Assembly: GCF_964340395.1 (NCBI RefSeq)
Contig: NC_135551.1
Coordinates: forward strand, 23,591,003 to 23,655,002
Length of the DNA: 64,000 nucleotides
From: Glandiceps talaboti
Taxonomy: Eukaryota > Hemichordata > Enteropneusta > Spengelidae
Direction of reading: 5' to 3'
A program made the position numbers and the translations under genes. Positions within the stretch are counted from its first letter, which is position 1. Every line of letters starts with the position of its first letter. Below, one piece after another: positions 14,890 through 25,769 of the stretch. The notes beneath the pieces are model-generated. The model searched no databases. It had not been told where the DNA came from and saw nothing but the letters and a program-made list of their open reading frames with translations.

Positions 14890-17800
14890 CGTCGTCGTCG
14901 TTATTGTCATTGTTGACCACAATGACATCATATATAGTGTAATACACTAGTAACGTCAAACTTGATACCACCTGTAACATGGAAATATTCATGAGCACAA
15001 TAATGTATGCACAAAAATTTCCAATTAAGTATAATATTTCTTTTGTTATGATTACTATAATAGTGTAATTCAGGCATCGCATTGATGTACGCTAAACGAA
15101 CACACGTGTTACGTATCTGAAGTAGAGCTAGAGTGCATTTAACGTGGTATTAGATAACCGTTGAATGCTAGCGCTGTTGTGAGCTTTAAACCATGGTTAA
15201 ACATATGTTCTATGGACAATGTATTCTGATACCGTGTAAATACTAGAACAAACTATACTATCAATCTAGCTTTTAATAATGCATTTCATCAATGTTTTTT
15301 CTCTTCCGAACCGTTTGCAATCGTTATTCATTTAATAATTGGATACTACATCAGTGGCACATCATGCTTGGCTATCTAGCTGGCAGAGGTCACAACCGCC
15401 AATGATGGCCGGTAAAAAGTTAACAGTAATTATAACATGATTGGTTGTCAATGTAATGCCTGCCTTCAGAAATCTGCGTTAAACTTAAACTTGGTGCTCC
15501 CCCAGCCTGTGAAAGGCCTATAAACATTTTGTTTGGTTCCTGTTACCCGACCCCACCTAGTTTTTCGCTGTGGACCTTAAACCTTTTTTACGTGTTCGAG
15601 AAAAAATAGTAAAATCGCGAAAATTGTGAAGTCTCGCCTGAAATAGCGTACACGGAAACTGGCATCAACTTAAAACAATAAAAAAAACTGTTCTTCCAAT
15701 CTGTAATGGCTGTACATCTGATGAGAAAAAAACCCCAATAACACAGGCCATTTGGAAAATACATAACTACCCGACCTAGACTACCAACCCGTGTAAAAAA
15801 ATATATATATCTATATCTATCTACCCGCTACCTATTCTAAAATTGAGTGTAATCTGAACTACACAATTTTTTATTAGGCCTAACAGTAGATTAATGATGA
15901 CCCGTCTCTCAGAGAACGCATGTCCATTGACGAAGAGGGCGTTAAATGTTATGGATGCTAAATTTTCGCGCGTTCGCGTTTCAAATAAACAAGTTGAACA
16001 AGATCTACTTGAATTGGTATTCATCGTGTTGAATTGCATATGACGTGACTGTTGGTTAAAATAACACTTAATAAGAATATGTAGGAAATAAACGAATGAG
16101 GAATAAATTAAAGGAACCCAAATAGTCCTCGGTAACAGGCCCCGTAATCATGATTGGTCCGCTTACAGTGTAACCACTGACTATACCCACGAATATCATG
16201 ACAGTACTAGTACAACGATGACCATGTACATTAACGTAGAAAGAACGCTTGAATCTTTAAAGTAAGTACCGAAAGTGTAAATTAAAAACAAAAGAGAATT
16301 TGCAATGTACACACAAGTGTTTTTAAATAAACGAATGCGCAATACAGTAGTGAAATGTGTGCATACGTAAAAGAATATGGAATAGACTTAATTGGCGAAT
16401 TTAGAATACTACAAGCGAATGCGTAAGGCTGAATTTGTCATATGAGTGTGGTCTACGTCATTAGTTATGTAGTAGTGCTGGAAGTCAAACGTTAAGTTCT
16501 TTATCGTCATGTTCCCAATTTTATACTTAGATAATACGATTGCGCTGGTCTACTTATGTTTTCTAATATCGTCCTTCATTCAGCCGGATAATGCGCATGA
16601 CAAAAGGATTGTGTCACAACTCGTCTCCAACTCGTAGTGACAAGGCCCCTTATACCACTCGTAGTTTCTTTGGTTGAAATAAGAAAAATGTTGTATGTAC
16701 ATGTTTGTCATATAGCTAATGATGACCTCTAAATCCACGCTTGTTCGATAGGCAAATCTAACATTTGCTAAATCGAACACAGCTTATACTGTCAGTACTT
16801 TAGTTTTACTGTTCTAAAAACTTTCAAGGAAAGATCACGTGTAAAAGGCGGTATACAACAAACACACCAAAAGCATATCTATTTAAATTTTCAAAACAGG
16901 AGTGTTGCGGGCAAGCAAATTTCTCTTTTGCTTTAATTACCCTGGGTGAAAATGGTCAGTATTCATCATGAACATGATCCTGGGGAAACATAAACATTCT
17001 CGTATCGGTCCGATCTAGTGCTGAATTTTCAGCCAAGAATAACCAACTTGAATACAACAAGATCATCGGTTTTGTCAGTGATAGCAAAACATTTACATCA
17101 ACTTAAGGGGCTCAAACCCCGCCAACAGTCCACTGGCCTTGTGCAAAGGCATATTGGAAACGATTTCACAAAGTGTAGCATCGACAGCATGTCGGACAGC
17201 CTTGACAGTTACCATATGACGAACATTGATTACAATGGCTTTTAAAACCAACCTCCTCACTTACCCAAGGATCTAATATATATTTAGTTAGATACAAAAT
17301 GTGGTTTATGTAACATCGAATGTTACACATGCAGTTTACGTCATCTGTTTAAAATATTTGTTTCATCTCTCTACAGGTTATGGTCATGTTTCACCAACAA
17401 CGACACTTGGTCAGATGGTGTGTATAGCATACGCCGCTTTTGGAATACCTATATTTTTGATGTGTATAGCTAAACTTGGACAATGTGTCGCTGTTGTGTT
17501 AAAAAGAGTATACGTGAAATGCAATTGTTCATGTAGGTACACCATACCATCTCGCCCTTCCCTCGCCACAATGTGTGGCAATCGTCGCGACCGTGATCTC
17601 GAATTAGAAGCTTTAGCTTCTCAAGACGGGAATGCAAACCAGGCGTACATACCAGACAACGCAGGTGAAAAAGATGGCTACCTCGACTCACGGGAAGATG
17701 CGCATGCGCCAAAACTACTGTTGCAATTAGATGAATCTGAAAATGAATTACAAGTGACAGACCAACATACTTCACTAGAAATAAATGAACATGTACAAGT

Positions 17801-18299
17801 GATCAAAAGTGAAAATACATTCGAAGAAACAAAATATTTAGAAGACGAAACACAGCATTCAGAAGATGAAGAGTCGATCCCTTTTATAGGGCCCGAAAGA
17901 AATTCGCAAGAATTTGATCAAGATGGAGTTTCTATAACAAGTCTTGCTTCGGATAGCCTCTACGAATATGACGATGACCCGGATATTCCAGTGCTACTTT
18001 TAACAATGCTACCAGTTGTCTACGTTTTGATTTGCTCTTTTGTAATTTCAGCGATGGAAGACTGGTCGTACGCCGAGTCCGTATATTTTTGTGCAATAAC
18101 TTTTTCAACTATAGGTTTCGGTGACTACGTTCCGGGGTTTGATACGATCTTGAAACATGTCGTTGTAGCATGTTATATTGTTATAGGAATGGTTATTATT
18201 TCGGCTTGTTTAAATCTATCGCAAATTAGAATTTCAAAGTTTGCTAGGTGGTTCCTCAACTGTCAATTTACAAGCAAAACTTGCTGTTGTACAAGTTAA
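10315..18299 (+). CDS. K2P potassium channel (gene B), two exons
   Basis: Background K+ channel subunit with four membrane spans and two pore loops. Exons are 10315-10840 and 17377-18299 (donor ATAG/GTAAGT, acceptor CTACAG); the 6.5-kb intron splits the codon of the first filter glycine, phase 1. Product 482 aa: M1 about 42-64; extracellular cap with sequons at N83, N88, N93 and N123; P1 filter TIGYGH (G176-Y177-G178); M2 about 188-211 with the GIP motif; cytoplasmic loop 218-380, rich in Glu/Asp/Ser; M3 381-402; P2 filter TIGFGD (420-425); M4 436-457 ending LNLSQ; tail ending in a CCC cluster. I chose ATG 10315 (AAAATGG, strong context, matching the KMA starts of genes C and D). An in-frame ATG at 10267 would add 16 residues. 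His179 sits where TASK channels carry their pH-sensing histidine. No AATAAA lies close to the stop. Confidence 0.93.
11081..11206. repeat. (AATC)n/(AGTC)n microsatellite in the intron of gene B
   Basis: Blocks of AATC, then AGTC, then AATC again. It is followed at 11212-11229 by 'tttgtatagcgccaaaat', a phrase I associate with the tails of interspersed repeats in several marine invertebrates (from memory, unverified). Confidence 0.9.
12244..12490. repeat. About 87-bp tandem repeat, three units, in intron of gene B
   Basis: Units start at about 12244, 12329 and 12418 with 'gaaagactacca' or a variant. Each contains 'acttgttcgctac' and 'gctcgttttatgttagtgttc' or close variants. A small minisatellite, spacing 85 and 89 bp. 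Confidence 0.8.
13215..14046. mobile_element. TIR element carrying a compound microsatellite, intron of gene B
   Basis: The ends are inverted copies of each other: 'taggctggagtcagaattta' on the left, and the complement of 'taaattctgatcccagcctta' on the right. The inside is non-coding, with G runs near both ends. I read it as a non-autonomous DNA transposon about 830 bp long that has accumulated, or carried in, the microsatellite at 13484-13699. No transposase remnant is visible. Confidence 0.6.
13484..13699. repeat. Compound microsatellite (TGTC)n-(ATGT)n-(CT)n
   Basis: TCTG/TGTC units, then ATGC/ATGT units, then about 40 CT units. On the minus strand this is a GA tract, then ACAT, then ACAG, the same order as the GA-ACAG blocks elsewhere. 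Long frames through it on both strands are artefacts. Confidence 0.95.
14171..14240 (-). other. tRNA-like B-box fragment (possible SINE remnant)
   Basis: On the minus strand a perfect B-box phrase 'ggttcgaatccc' follows 'gtcgctgatcgagtgagtgt', which loosely resembles a tRNA-derived SINE head. I could not fold a full cloverleaf with an acceptor stem, so this is not called a tRNA gene. Confidence 0.3.
14847..14900. repeat. (TTG)n/(TCG)n microsatellite
   Basis: About 14 TTG units followed by TCG units, in the intron of gene B. Confidence 0.95.
15514..15883. mobile_element. MITE-like element, family 1, copy 1 (intron of gene B)
   Basis: About 370 bp and non-coding. It begins 'aggcctataaacattttgtt' followed by 'tggttcctgttacccgaccc', and ends with the inverted equivalent, 'ctacacaattttttattagg' then 'cctaac'. 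Nearly the whole length aligns by eye with the copies at 18768-19134 and 62675-62961. The terminal inverted repeats are about 35 bp, core TAGGCCTAA...AATTGTGTGGTTCCGGTTAC. No transposase is present. Confidence 0.75.
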
Positions 18300-18767
18300 A
18301 ATGACACAGTCTGTAACTAAGGTTGCTGATGTACTAAAATACACAATACTCTATATTAGACGCAAACCTGAATCTCCAAAGTGTGGTTTCAGAGATGGTT
18401 AGATATATGCCACAAGAATTTTGAAAATTGAGATGGCGGGGGGGGGGGGGGAGGTGTTATTGGTGCTCGAACCTGGAAATTATATTAATTTTCATATAAT
18501 GTCAGCCGGAACTGTCCGGCTGGTTAGAGTTCTGTCAGTTAAAACACTCGGTTCTGCATGTTGTATTCGTTGGAATAATCGTGAAGTTTTATTTACCTCC
18601 ATGAGATATATATATATCATGATTTCCGTATGCCAAAATAATCATCAAAGACCTTGAGTCAGTACTCTGACTGCGTTTCTGTAATGTTAGAAACAAACAA
18701 ACTAATATATATGTCATATACTTTTCCTTGCTCGGGTGAATAATGCAATACTGCAACCCGATACTAT

Positions 18768-19134
18768 AATGCCTAAAAAATAATTGTTTGGTTCCGGTTA
18801 CTCGACCCAACCTAGCTTTTCACTTCCGACCCTAACTTCTTTTTACGTATATGAGAAAAAAATAAAATCGCAACAATTGTGAAGTCTCACGAGAAATAGT
18901 GGATACGGAAACTGACATCAACTTAAAAAGACAAAAAATAAAGCTGTTCTTCCAATCTTTGATGGCTATACATCTGATAGGAAGTAATAAACAACACAGA
19001 GACCATTCGGAAAACAATGGAAAACTTGAACTAGACACTCACACAGAAAAAATAAAAATAAAAATTCGACCTATCCCACCTATTCTAAAATTGAGCGTAA
19101 CCGGAACCACACAATTATTTTTATTAGGCCTAAC
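18768..19134. mobile_element. MITE-like element, family 1, copy 2
   Basis: About 367 bp, same orientation as copy 1. It begins 'gcctaaaaaataattgtttg' and ends 'ttagcgtaaccgg'-type sequence, then 'tattaggcctaac'. The terminal inverted repeats are clearest in this copy. The short frames at 18832-19138 belong to the element and are not genes. Confidence 0.78.
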
Positions 19135-20044
19135 CTGAAATATTACGAGTTCATTTTTACTTCGATGCAGTGTAAACTGTTCAGAACTTATTCGCAGCTA
19201 TACTCTATATATTTCATGCTAGCCCCATTGCCATGATTTGTATCTACAAATGTTTAATATCACAAACTGAAATAAAAAGAAAGAAAGAAAGAAAGAAAGA
19301 AAACCGGTGGGATAGTTGTTTACAAGGCATCGGGTTTAATTTTACACGTGCTTGAAAAAAAGCTAATTTTGATATCAAAAGAAATACAATGAAAGTGAAG
19401 ACAGGGTTTTAGCAACTGACAAGTCCATATGCATTAACTGTAAAACACTGTCGTTGGTGACTTCAAATACTGCGATCGTTTGTCAGTGCGCCACCAACGA
19501 CGCCGTCTGGATTTTACTCTTCATGACACGGAGTCACACGAATTGAAATCATCTTCAAGTCATTTTTCATTAGGTGTAACAACATATTATCTATAAACCT
19601 GTCAAGATTAGAACATGGAGTATTTATTGAGTCCTTGGAAAGCTATAATAATCGTTGTCTTTGTGATATTATTGTATGTTATTATGTGTTATATTTTGGA
19701 ATAGATAAATTAAAATATGTTTTTAATATAAAGAAACACTCAAGGCAAGTCAGGACTAACAAAATGTTATGCGGATTGCGTATGTAGAAAACAAAACTGG
19801 TGATATAGATAAATCAAAACAGGACAAATCAAATGAAAATAAGCTATGTGAATTTGAAGAATCCAACTTTGCGTGCGAGCGCCCTCAACACAAATATTAT
19901 GGATACTGTCGTTTATTGAGCATGACACCGGTGACTCTGGAGCGATTAATTAGATAATGCAGCTAGGCTTGTGTCTCTCATCCCTTTATAACCACAACCC
20001 TTCCCATCGTCCATGGATCTCTGAAAGCGCAATTGTCACACCAC

Positions 20045-20048
<4 letters not shown>

Positions 20049-20111
<63 letters not shown>

Positions 20112-20145
20112 AGAGAGAGAGACATAAGTACAGACAGACAGACAT

Positions 20146-20176
<31 letters not shown>

Positions 20177-20181
20177 GGCAG
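20049..20181. repeat. Compound microsatellite (GA)n-(CAGA)n
   Basis: About 37 GA units with two GAGC interruptions, then CAGA units. The same composite order as at 1524 and 46914. Confidence 0.95.
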
Positions 20182-20870
20182 GCAGGCATCGAAACGGGTA
20201 GGGAAATAGAATGATGTTTGTGTTTTATGGTTTGTTAACTAGGAAATAAACATCTAAAACATTGTATAAAATAATTTATGTGAACAACAACAGATGTGCT
20301 CACCCCAAAATATATATTCTATAATTGTCCAATATATAGCCTACACATGATGAGTGAATAAAAGATGAATTCATGGTGAAAATACATGATTTATTTACAA
20401 ACCTTCTGTTCAATCATAATTGATGTCTCGTTTTCATCTCATAATACTGTTAACGATGCTATCATTTTACTCGGGTGACATGAATATGCAATCGTGGTAG
20501 ATATATAACAGATAGATAACAGACACAGCGCTTCATCGACCTATATGTATACGCTTAAAGATTAGCCGTCTAACATTGGAAGAATACACTATTATAATTA
20601 CGTGTTGTCATGGAATCCCTCTCATCCATCACTGGTCGTGTAAAGGTCACCACAAGGATGGGTGGTATGGACCCTGGGCAAAACGTTGTATTGTAATATG
20701 GGTAGTTATAAAATACTTGTCGCAATCTCGAAATCGTTAAAATAACATAAACATGAGTTATAAAGTATTATTAACACACGGAGCTCATGTACGGAGCCTA
20801 ATTTCTAACAATCCAACGTACGTGTATCGATAGAATCATGGGTTATTGCAATGATAAAAGTAAATAAACT

Positions 20871-21268
20871 ATACAACAATGTTCGACCAACTGTATCTCT
20901 TAGCCTGTCTCAAGCTGTGTTGAAACTACCTACTAACAGCAAGTTTCTAAGACCAAGGCTGGATAGTCATTGCACAGATAATATGACAGACAGTAAACAA
21001 ACAACTCCAATATTTGATGTTAAATTAGCAACTAGAACACAATACAACATTGCAACTTTGTTTATTATACCAGGTTAGATATCCCATAGTGTCACTATCC
21101 TGAAGATTCTACTTATAAAACACTACTGGTGAAATGTACACTAATTAAATATCAGGAGTGAAAGATTATACTGTGATCAATAGAGTAACTTGCTGCTACA
21201 GTAGGTAGTTGTAGCATAGCACAGCTTGAGACAGGCTAAGAGAAACAGTTGGTCGAAAATTGTTGTAT
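20871..21268. mobile_element. TIR element with about 70-bp inverted ends
   Basis: The left arm, from 20871 ('atacaacaatgttcgaccaa', then 'ttagcctgtctcaagctgtg'), returns as its inverted complement at about 21190-21268 ('cacagcttgagacaggctaa', then 'ttggtcgaaaattgttgtat'). The roughly 240-bp core has no coding potential. Length and structure fit a MITE or foldback element. Confidence 0.75.
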
Positions 21269-21578
21269 TTGGTTATCTCTGTCATATTGTAACTTTCTTA
21301 GCCATGTTGTCTGCCATTCTCACAATATTTGTTTTATCATTTATGTGTCTATGTGTCTATTCATGTCCCTGGTGAAGGGTCAACTGTGTGGAAACTTTGC
21401 CAAACATGTAGATGGAGAAACTAAATACATTGATAACACTACTTTTTCAGTAGTCTAAGAATATATCTAAAGCGTTGTGGCTCATGAAAATTGATAGTGA
21501 CAATGTGAATATTTACTGGGTCAGATCTTATGAATGAGATTCAAATGCAGAAACGTACGTATATTCTTTGCGTTGATT

Positions 21579-21580
<2 letters not shown>

Positions 21581-21621
<41 letters not shown>
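21581..21621. repeat. (CAAT)n microsatellite
   Basis: About ten CAAT units, followed by 'ctttattgccaacaaa'. Confidence 0.9.
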
Positions 21622-21985
21622 TTTATTGCCAACAAAATAAAGAAATAGTGGATTGTATTGAGGACTGAAACCAGGAGAAGAAGAAGCTTTGTGTTCAGCA
21701 GCCTATGTTTGGTGTACTGTAATTACAACATGTTTGTGTTAGGCTTTATAAAGTAGGTCATTGTTCTAATGACTTGTCAGCACTTTTCTTCCTTCTACAG
21801 TACAACACGTGGTTATGACAAATAATGAATTCGAAGCACTGAACTATAATAGAAAGCTATTATGGTGGTCTAACAACGAATGCATTGAATAAAATTCTCG
21901 ATCTATTTGTAGAAACGTGACGTAAATTGACCTTTTCACAGGCCTTCCCATGCCCCTTCTGCATTTGCGGTCAACACTCTCTAAA

Positions 21986-22869
21986 ATGGCGGAAACGTTG
22001 AAAGAAGGTACCCAGAATTGTGCAGAGATGTTTCCTGGTATCGGAACCCAAAGCAATCGTAAAGGACGATGTCCCAAGTTAGGCATCTTGTGTAGAGTTC
22101 ACGTAATTTCCTTCATTGTTGTCACTGCGTATATTCTCCTCGGTGGTCTACTTTTCCAGTTGGTTGAAGCAAAGCCATGGAGAAGCGACGTCAATAGTTC
22201 AAACTCAACGGACGTTGCGAATTCTGTCGACAACAGCTGGGGCAACTTGTCAAATTCGTCGAGGATGGAATTCCTTCTCACATTGCAGAACTCGTGGGAG
22301 ATTAGTCCAGCGAATTGGACCACGCTAGCTGTACAAAAGCTCATAAACTACGAAAATGACTTGAAAAGGCATACTAAACACTCGTCACAATGTACCGATT
22401 CTGACTCGGAGGGCAGTGCGTTCAAATACTGGGTGAATTCTATTGTGTTTTGTTTGACAGTTGTGACTACCATAGGTATGTGTAATGTCTACTCGTTGTA
22501 AGGAGGTCAATTTTATTTGGCATGAAAGTGAAGAATGGGGTCGATTGTGTAGAATTTGAATGTCAATTTTCATTTGACATTGAACTGACAATGACTAAAC
22601 ACCAATAATAATTCTCATTGCCAATGTCGAAAGTTTCCCTGCCAGATTTGGGGAAATGTTTGAATGAAAAGTGTACACTTATTATTAATTAAAATGAACT
22701 TGAACTCTAAGATTTAAATAGTTCATTGTCAAATGAAATTGGAATAACTTCTAAAGTAAATAAAGTGGTACATGCATATATACAATCAGATTTAGTGATG
22801 ACGTCTTCAGCTTACACAATAGCAAAATAAAGTAATACTATATATAAAATATTTGCGAAAAACAAAAAG

Positions 22870-22952
<83 letters not shown>

Positions 22953-24149
22953 GTCGTCACCACCACTGAACAACAACAAAAACCCCACCAAAGCCCCCCA
23001 AAAACAGACAAACACGCACACATATATATGCATACATACATACATACATACATACATACATACCCAAACAAACAAGTAAACAAACAAACAAAAGTTATTT
23101 GTGGTTACTTCCTAGGTTACGGACATATCACACCAGTAACCCCAGCTGGTCAGCTGTTATGTATCGTCTACGCCACCATTGGAATTCCTTTGTTTTTATT
23201 ATACCTTGCTCAACTCGGAGCCTTGCTGACTGCACCAGTTACACATCTTTATCTGCATTGTCTGTCATGTTTGCAATGGATGAAGAAATTTCCTTTATCG
23301 TCTAGAACCAGACGAAATGATCTCGAAAATGTCCAATTGAAAACCGTTACAATCGCAAATGAAGCTAAAGATGCAAGCAACGAAAAGATGCTCCGCAATG
23401 CTAACAACGAATTTGCCGCGAATAAGGATATTATTCGCCAAGTATGTGAAATTATAAGTGAGGATGATGTCAAAGCCGACGATCAACTCGAGGCGGCGAA
23501 TTTAAACGAGGAGATGTCCGACGATCAAATTAATGTAGTTATCCCAGATTCGGGATCAATTACTTCATCAAAAGCCTCTCGTAAAGAACGGACAGATATT
23601 GATTTACAAAATACCATATGTGATGCTGAAACGAGCGGACACACAGACTCACAAAACAATCATTGCAAAGAGAAACAGAATGAACAAAATTTGGAAAAGG
23701 TAAACAGTCAAGGTAGACCTAGAGAACAAAATACCGTGACAGCTGATACGAATGGATTCACCAACACAGACACCGATCACTGCGATGAGATACAAAATGA
23801 ACACATTTCAGAAAGAGACAACTTCAAAGATGAATTAGTGCAAGTTCCACCAGGTTTCTTATCTTTGTTTCTTCTCGTTTATATACTGATTTGCTCAGCA
23901 ATATTTTGTGAACTCGAAAACTGGACCTACGTGGAGTCAGTATACTTTTGCTTTGTCACATTCTCAACTATTGGTTTTGGTGACTATGTTCCCAAGGGCG
24001 AACCTGCTAGCAACAATGTTTTTGTGACGTTTTATATAATCGTTGGCATGGTAATCATGACTGCTTGTTTTAGTCTCTCACAAAAAAGGATTTCTAAATT
24101 TGCTAAACGCTTTTTCAGCTGTAAATGTTGCCAACATTGCTCTCGATAA
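21986..24149 (+). CDS. K2P potassium channel (gene C), two exons
   Basis: Background K+ channel subunit, 507 aa. Exons are 21986-22475 and 23116-24149 (donor CATAG/GTATGT, acceptor TCCTAG); the 640-bp intron splits the first filter glycine codon, phase 1. M1 about 40-61; glycosylatable cap with sequons at N70, N73, N87, N90 and N110; P1 TIGYGH (G164-Y165-G166); M2 about 176-198 with the GIPL motif; very long hydrophilic loop about 200-408; M3 409-428; P2 TIGFGD (448-453); M4 465-485; tail FFSCKCCQHCSR. ATG 21986 (AAAATGG) is preferred; an in-frame ATG at 21950 would add 12 residues. Gene D is its closest relative: the M1, cap and tail sequences match in long blocks, so the two look like a recent duplication. 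The intron carries (ATC)n and (CATA)n tracts, whose translation falsely extends the exon 2 frame. AATAAA at 24551 may be its polyadenylation signal. Confidence 0.93.
22873..23064. repeat. (ATC)n and (CATA)n microsatellites in intron of gene C
   Basis: About 28 ATC units at 22873-22957 and about nine CATA units at 23029-23064, separated by a C/A-rich stretch. They sit within 60-250 bp of the exon 2 acceptor. Confidence 0.93.
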
Positions 24150-24550
24150 ACACATATATCAGTCTGTGTATTCAAATCCAAACAGTGTAAAACAAATAAT
24201 CACTGAATAATCAAGTCTGCGCATGTATTTGATGCTTACGCATACTTAGATTCATCACCGTGCATAACTTTGTGATTTATTAATATGTTTGAGCAGTTGT
24301 TGACAAATTACTTCCTGTATGTACAATAACAAACTTTTTACACCTTTAAAAAATATTTCATGAGTTTAACACACGGACCTCAGGCTGTCACGTGCTGTTA
24401 TATTTCTATTTCAATTACAATCACATAGTGTTTTATTGTTGTAATCCACATTTTGGCTACTTTGAGATAAAAATGTTTGATTATTGCTTAAAGAAGGGTT
24501 AGGAGAATTTAAAACGTAAACTATAAAACTAATGTGAGTTGATTTTTTTA

Positions 24551-24556
24551 AATAAA
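24551..24556 (+). promoter_or_regulatory. AATAAA, candidate polyadenylation signal of gene C
   Basis: First canonical AATAAA after the gene C stop, about 400 bp downstream. Nearer variants (AATAAT at 24198 and 24207) could be used instead. Confidence 0.4.
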
Positions 24557-24783
24557 ACTTTCCCACTACGTGAGCAAAACACTTTACCCCAGGTACGGAC
24601 CTATAGTAGCACAACAGTCCCACTATATCATCCTTCATTTGTCCGGCGCTATACTAACGACATCCATTTTGGAAAGCGCTTTATTAAATGCGAAATATTA
24701 CTACTTATTGTTGTAAAGTAACTCCTTTTGGGGGCATTGCAGCCTCTGTGAAGCGTAGACTACATCATGTAGTCACCTGTGAG

Positions 24784-25093
24784 TTAAAGGGGCACAAGCT
24801 GAGTTTATACGTATTTGGGCGTAGATTTTGCCGCCTATGTAAAAAAAAGTACTCGCAGTATTGTACTTACTGAAGCACATGCACTTAATCAGCACTTGCA
24901 ATTGACTGAACTCAAACCTGGTATCAAGATATATAACCCATAAATGATCCGATGACATATTTTATCCTACGTATGAAAAAAAATGTTCAGGAAATTCGTA
25001 CTCTGCAACCAGCTGTTCTAGCCGCCATGCCAGAAGACAACCACAATATTATGTTATAGAAGACATGCGTCAACATTATGTTCGCCCCTTTAA
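24784..25093. mobile_element. MITE-like element, family 2, copy 1
   Basis: About 310 bp bounded by 'ttaaaggggcacaag' and its inverted equivalent 'ttcgcccctttaa'. Interior phrases such as 'cttactgaagcac', 'acccataaatgatc' and 'atgttcaggaaattcg' recur at 36898-37275 and, more diverged, at 50897-51284. Non-coding. Confidence 0.7.
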
Positions 25094-25769
25094 GCTTAGT
25101 AGTATTAGTAGTACAGAACATTAACATTATTAGGTATTTACGAATTTGCCTCATCGGGTACTGCACTTGAATTTTTTAATTACATTCACATTTCAATCTC
25201 TATATTATATCCTACTATGGCACCTCGATTGACTGTCTCTAGTGTTATTCACAGATAAAGCCGTCACTCCTCCTGAAATCCAGCTGAATTCAGTAAAAAA
25301 AAAATTTGTACGGCAAACAGGGCTTTTACACAAACCATAATGTAAGTTAGAAAGTTATGCATATAGTTACACAAAAATGCGGGTTTGTAGGAGCGACGAG
25401 TGTAATCGATATTGATTGATGTTGCTATCAAATTAATCGTGCATATATGTCTGTTGTTTTATGCCATGGAGGTAGAGTTGTTTTTTATACCTCGGAGTCC
25501 ATGATCGTACGTATAATTCTGGACTACACGTATTACAAATGTTGAGACATGGATTGGGTTGAAAATTCTGTCCTTTTGATCCCATCTCTTCTCAGGCGGT
25601 ATTTCAAGGACGAAATAGTATGTTATTTGTTTCCGTAAATCATTGTGCAGTTATTACATTGTATTGTGTTTACATGTATATGGCTCAGTAATTATGACCT
25701 TTCACCCTCACGGGCCGGCGTCTACTCGGTACATACACTGTCATGCCATTTGAGGACGCATCCTTCAAG

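Larger units (their letters stand above)
18300..21985. other. Intergenic region between K2P genes B and C
   Basis: No gene recognised. It contains a second copy of MITE family 1 (18768-19134), a GA/CAGA microsatellite (20049-20181), a TIR element (20871-21268), a (CAAT)n tract (21581-21621) and a short (AAAG)n tract near 19276-19302. The open frames here overlap these elements. Confidence 0.7.
24150..25769. other. Intergenic region between K2P genes C and D
   Basis: About 1.6 kb. It contains a probable polyadenylation signal for gene C (24551), a MITE family 2 copy (24784-25093) and otherwise nothing I recognise. The short interval supports local tandem duplication of genes C and D. Confidence 0.7.

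Noticed and set aside
22869-23115. Poly-Ile extension at the start of the long frame leading into gene C exon 2
   Set aside because: Intronic (ATC)n and (CATA)n repeats; the exon starts at the TAG acceptor at 23115 and joins exon 1 in phase.
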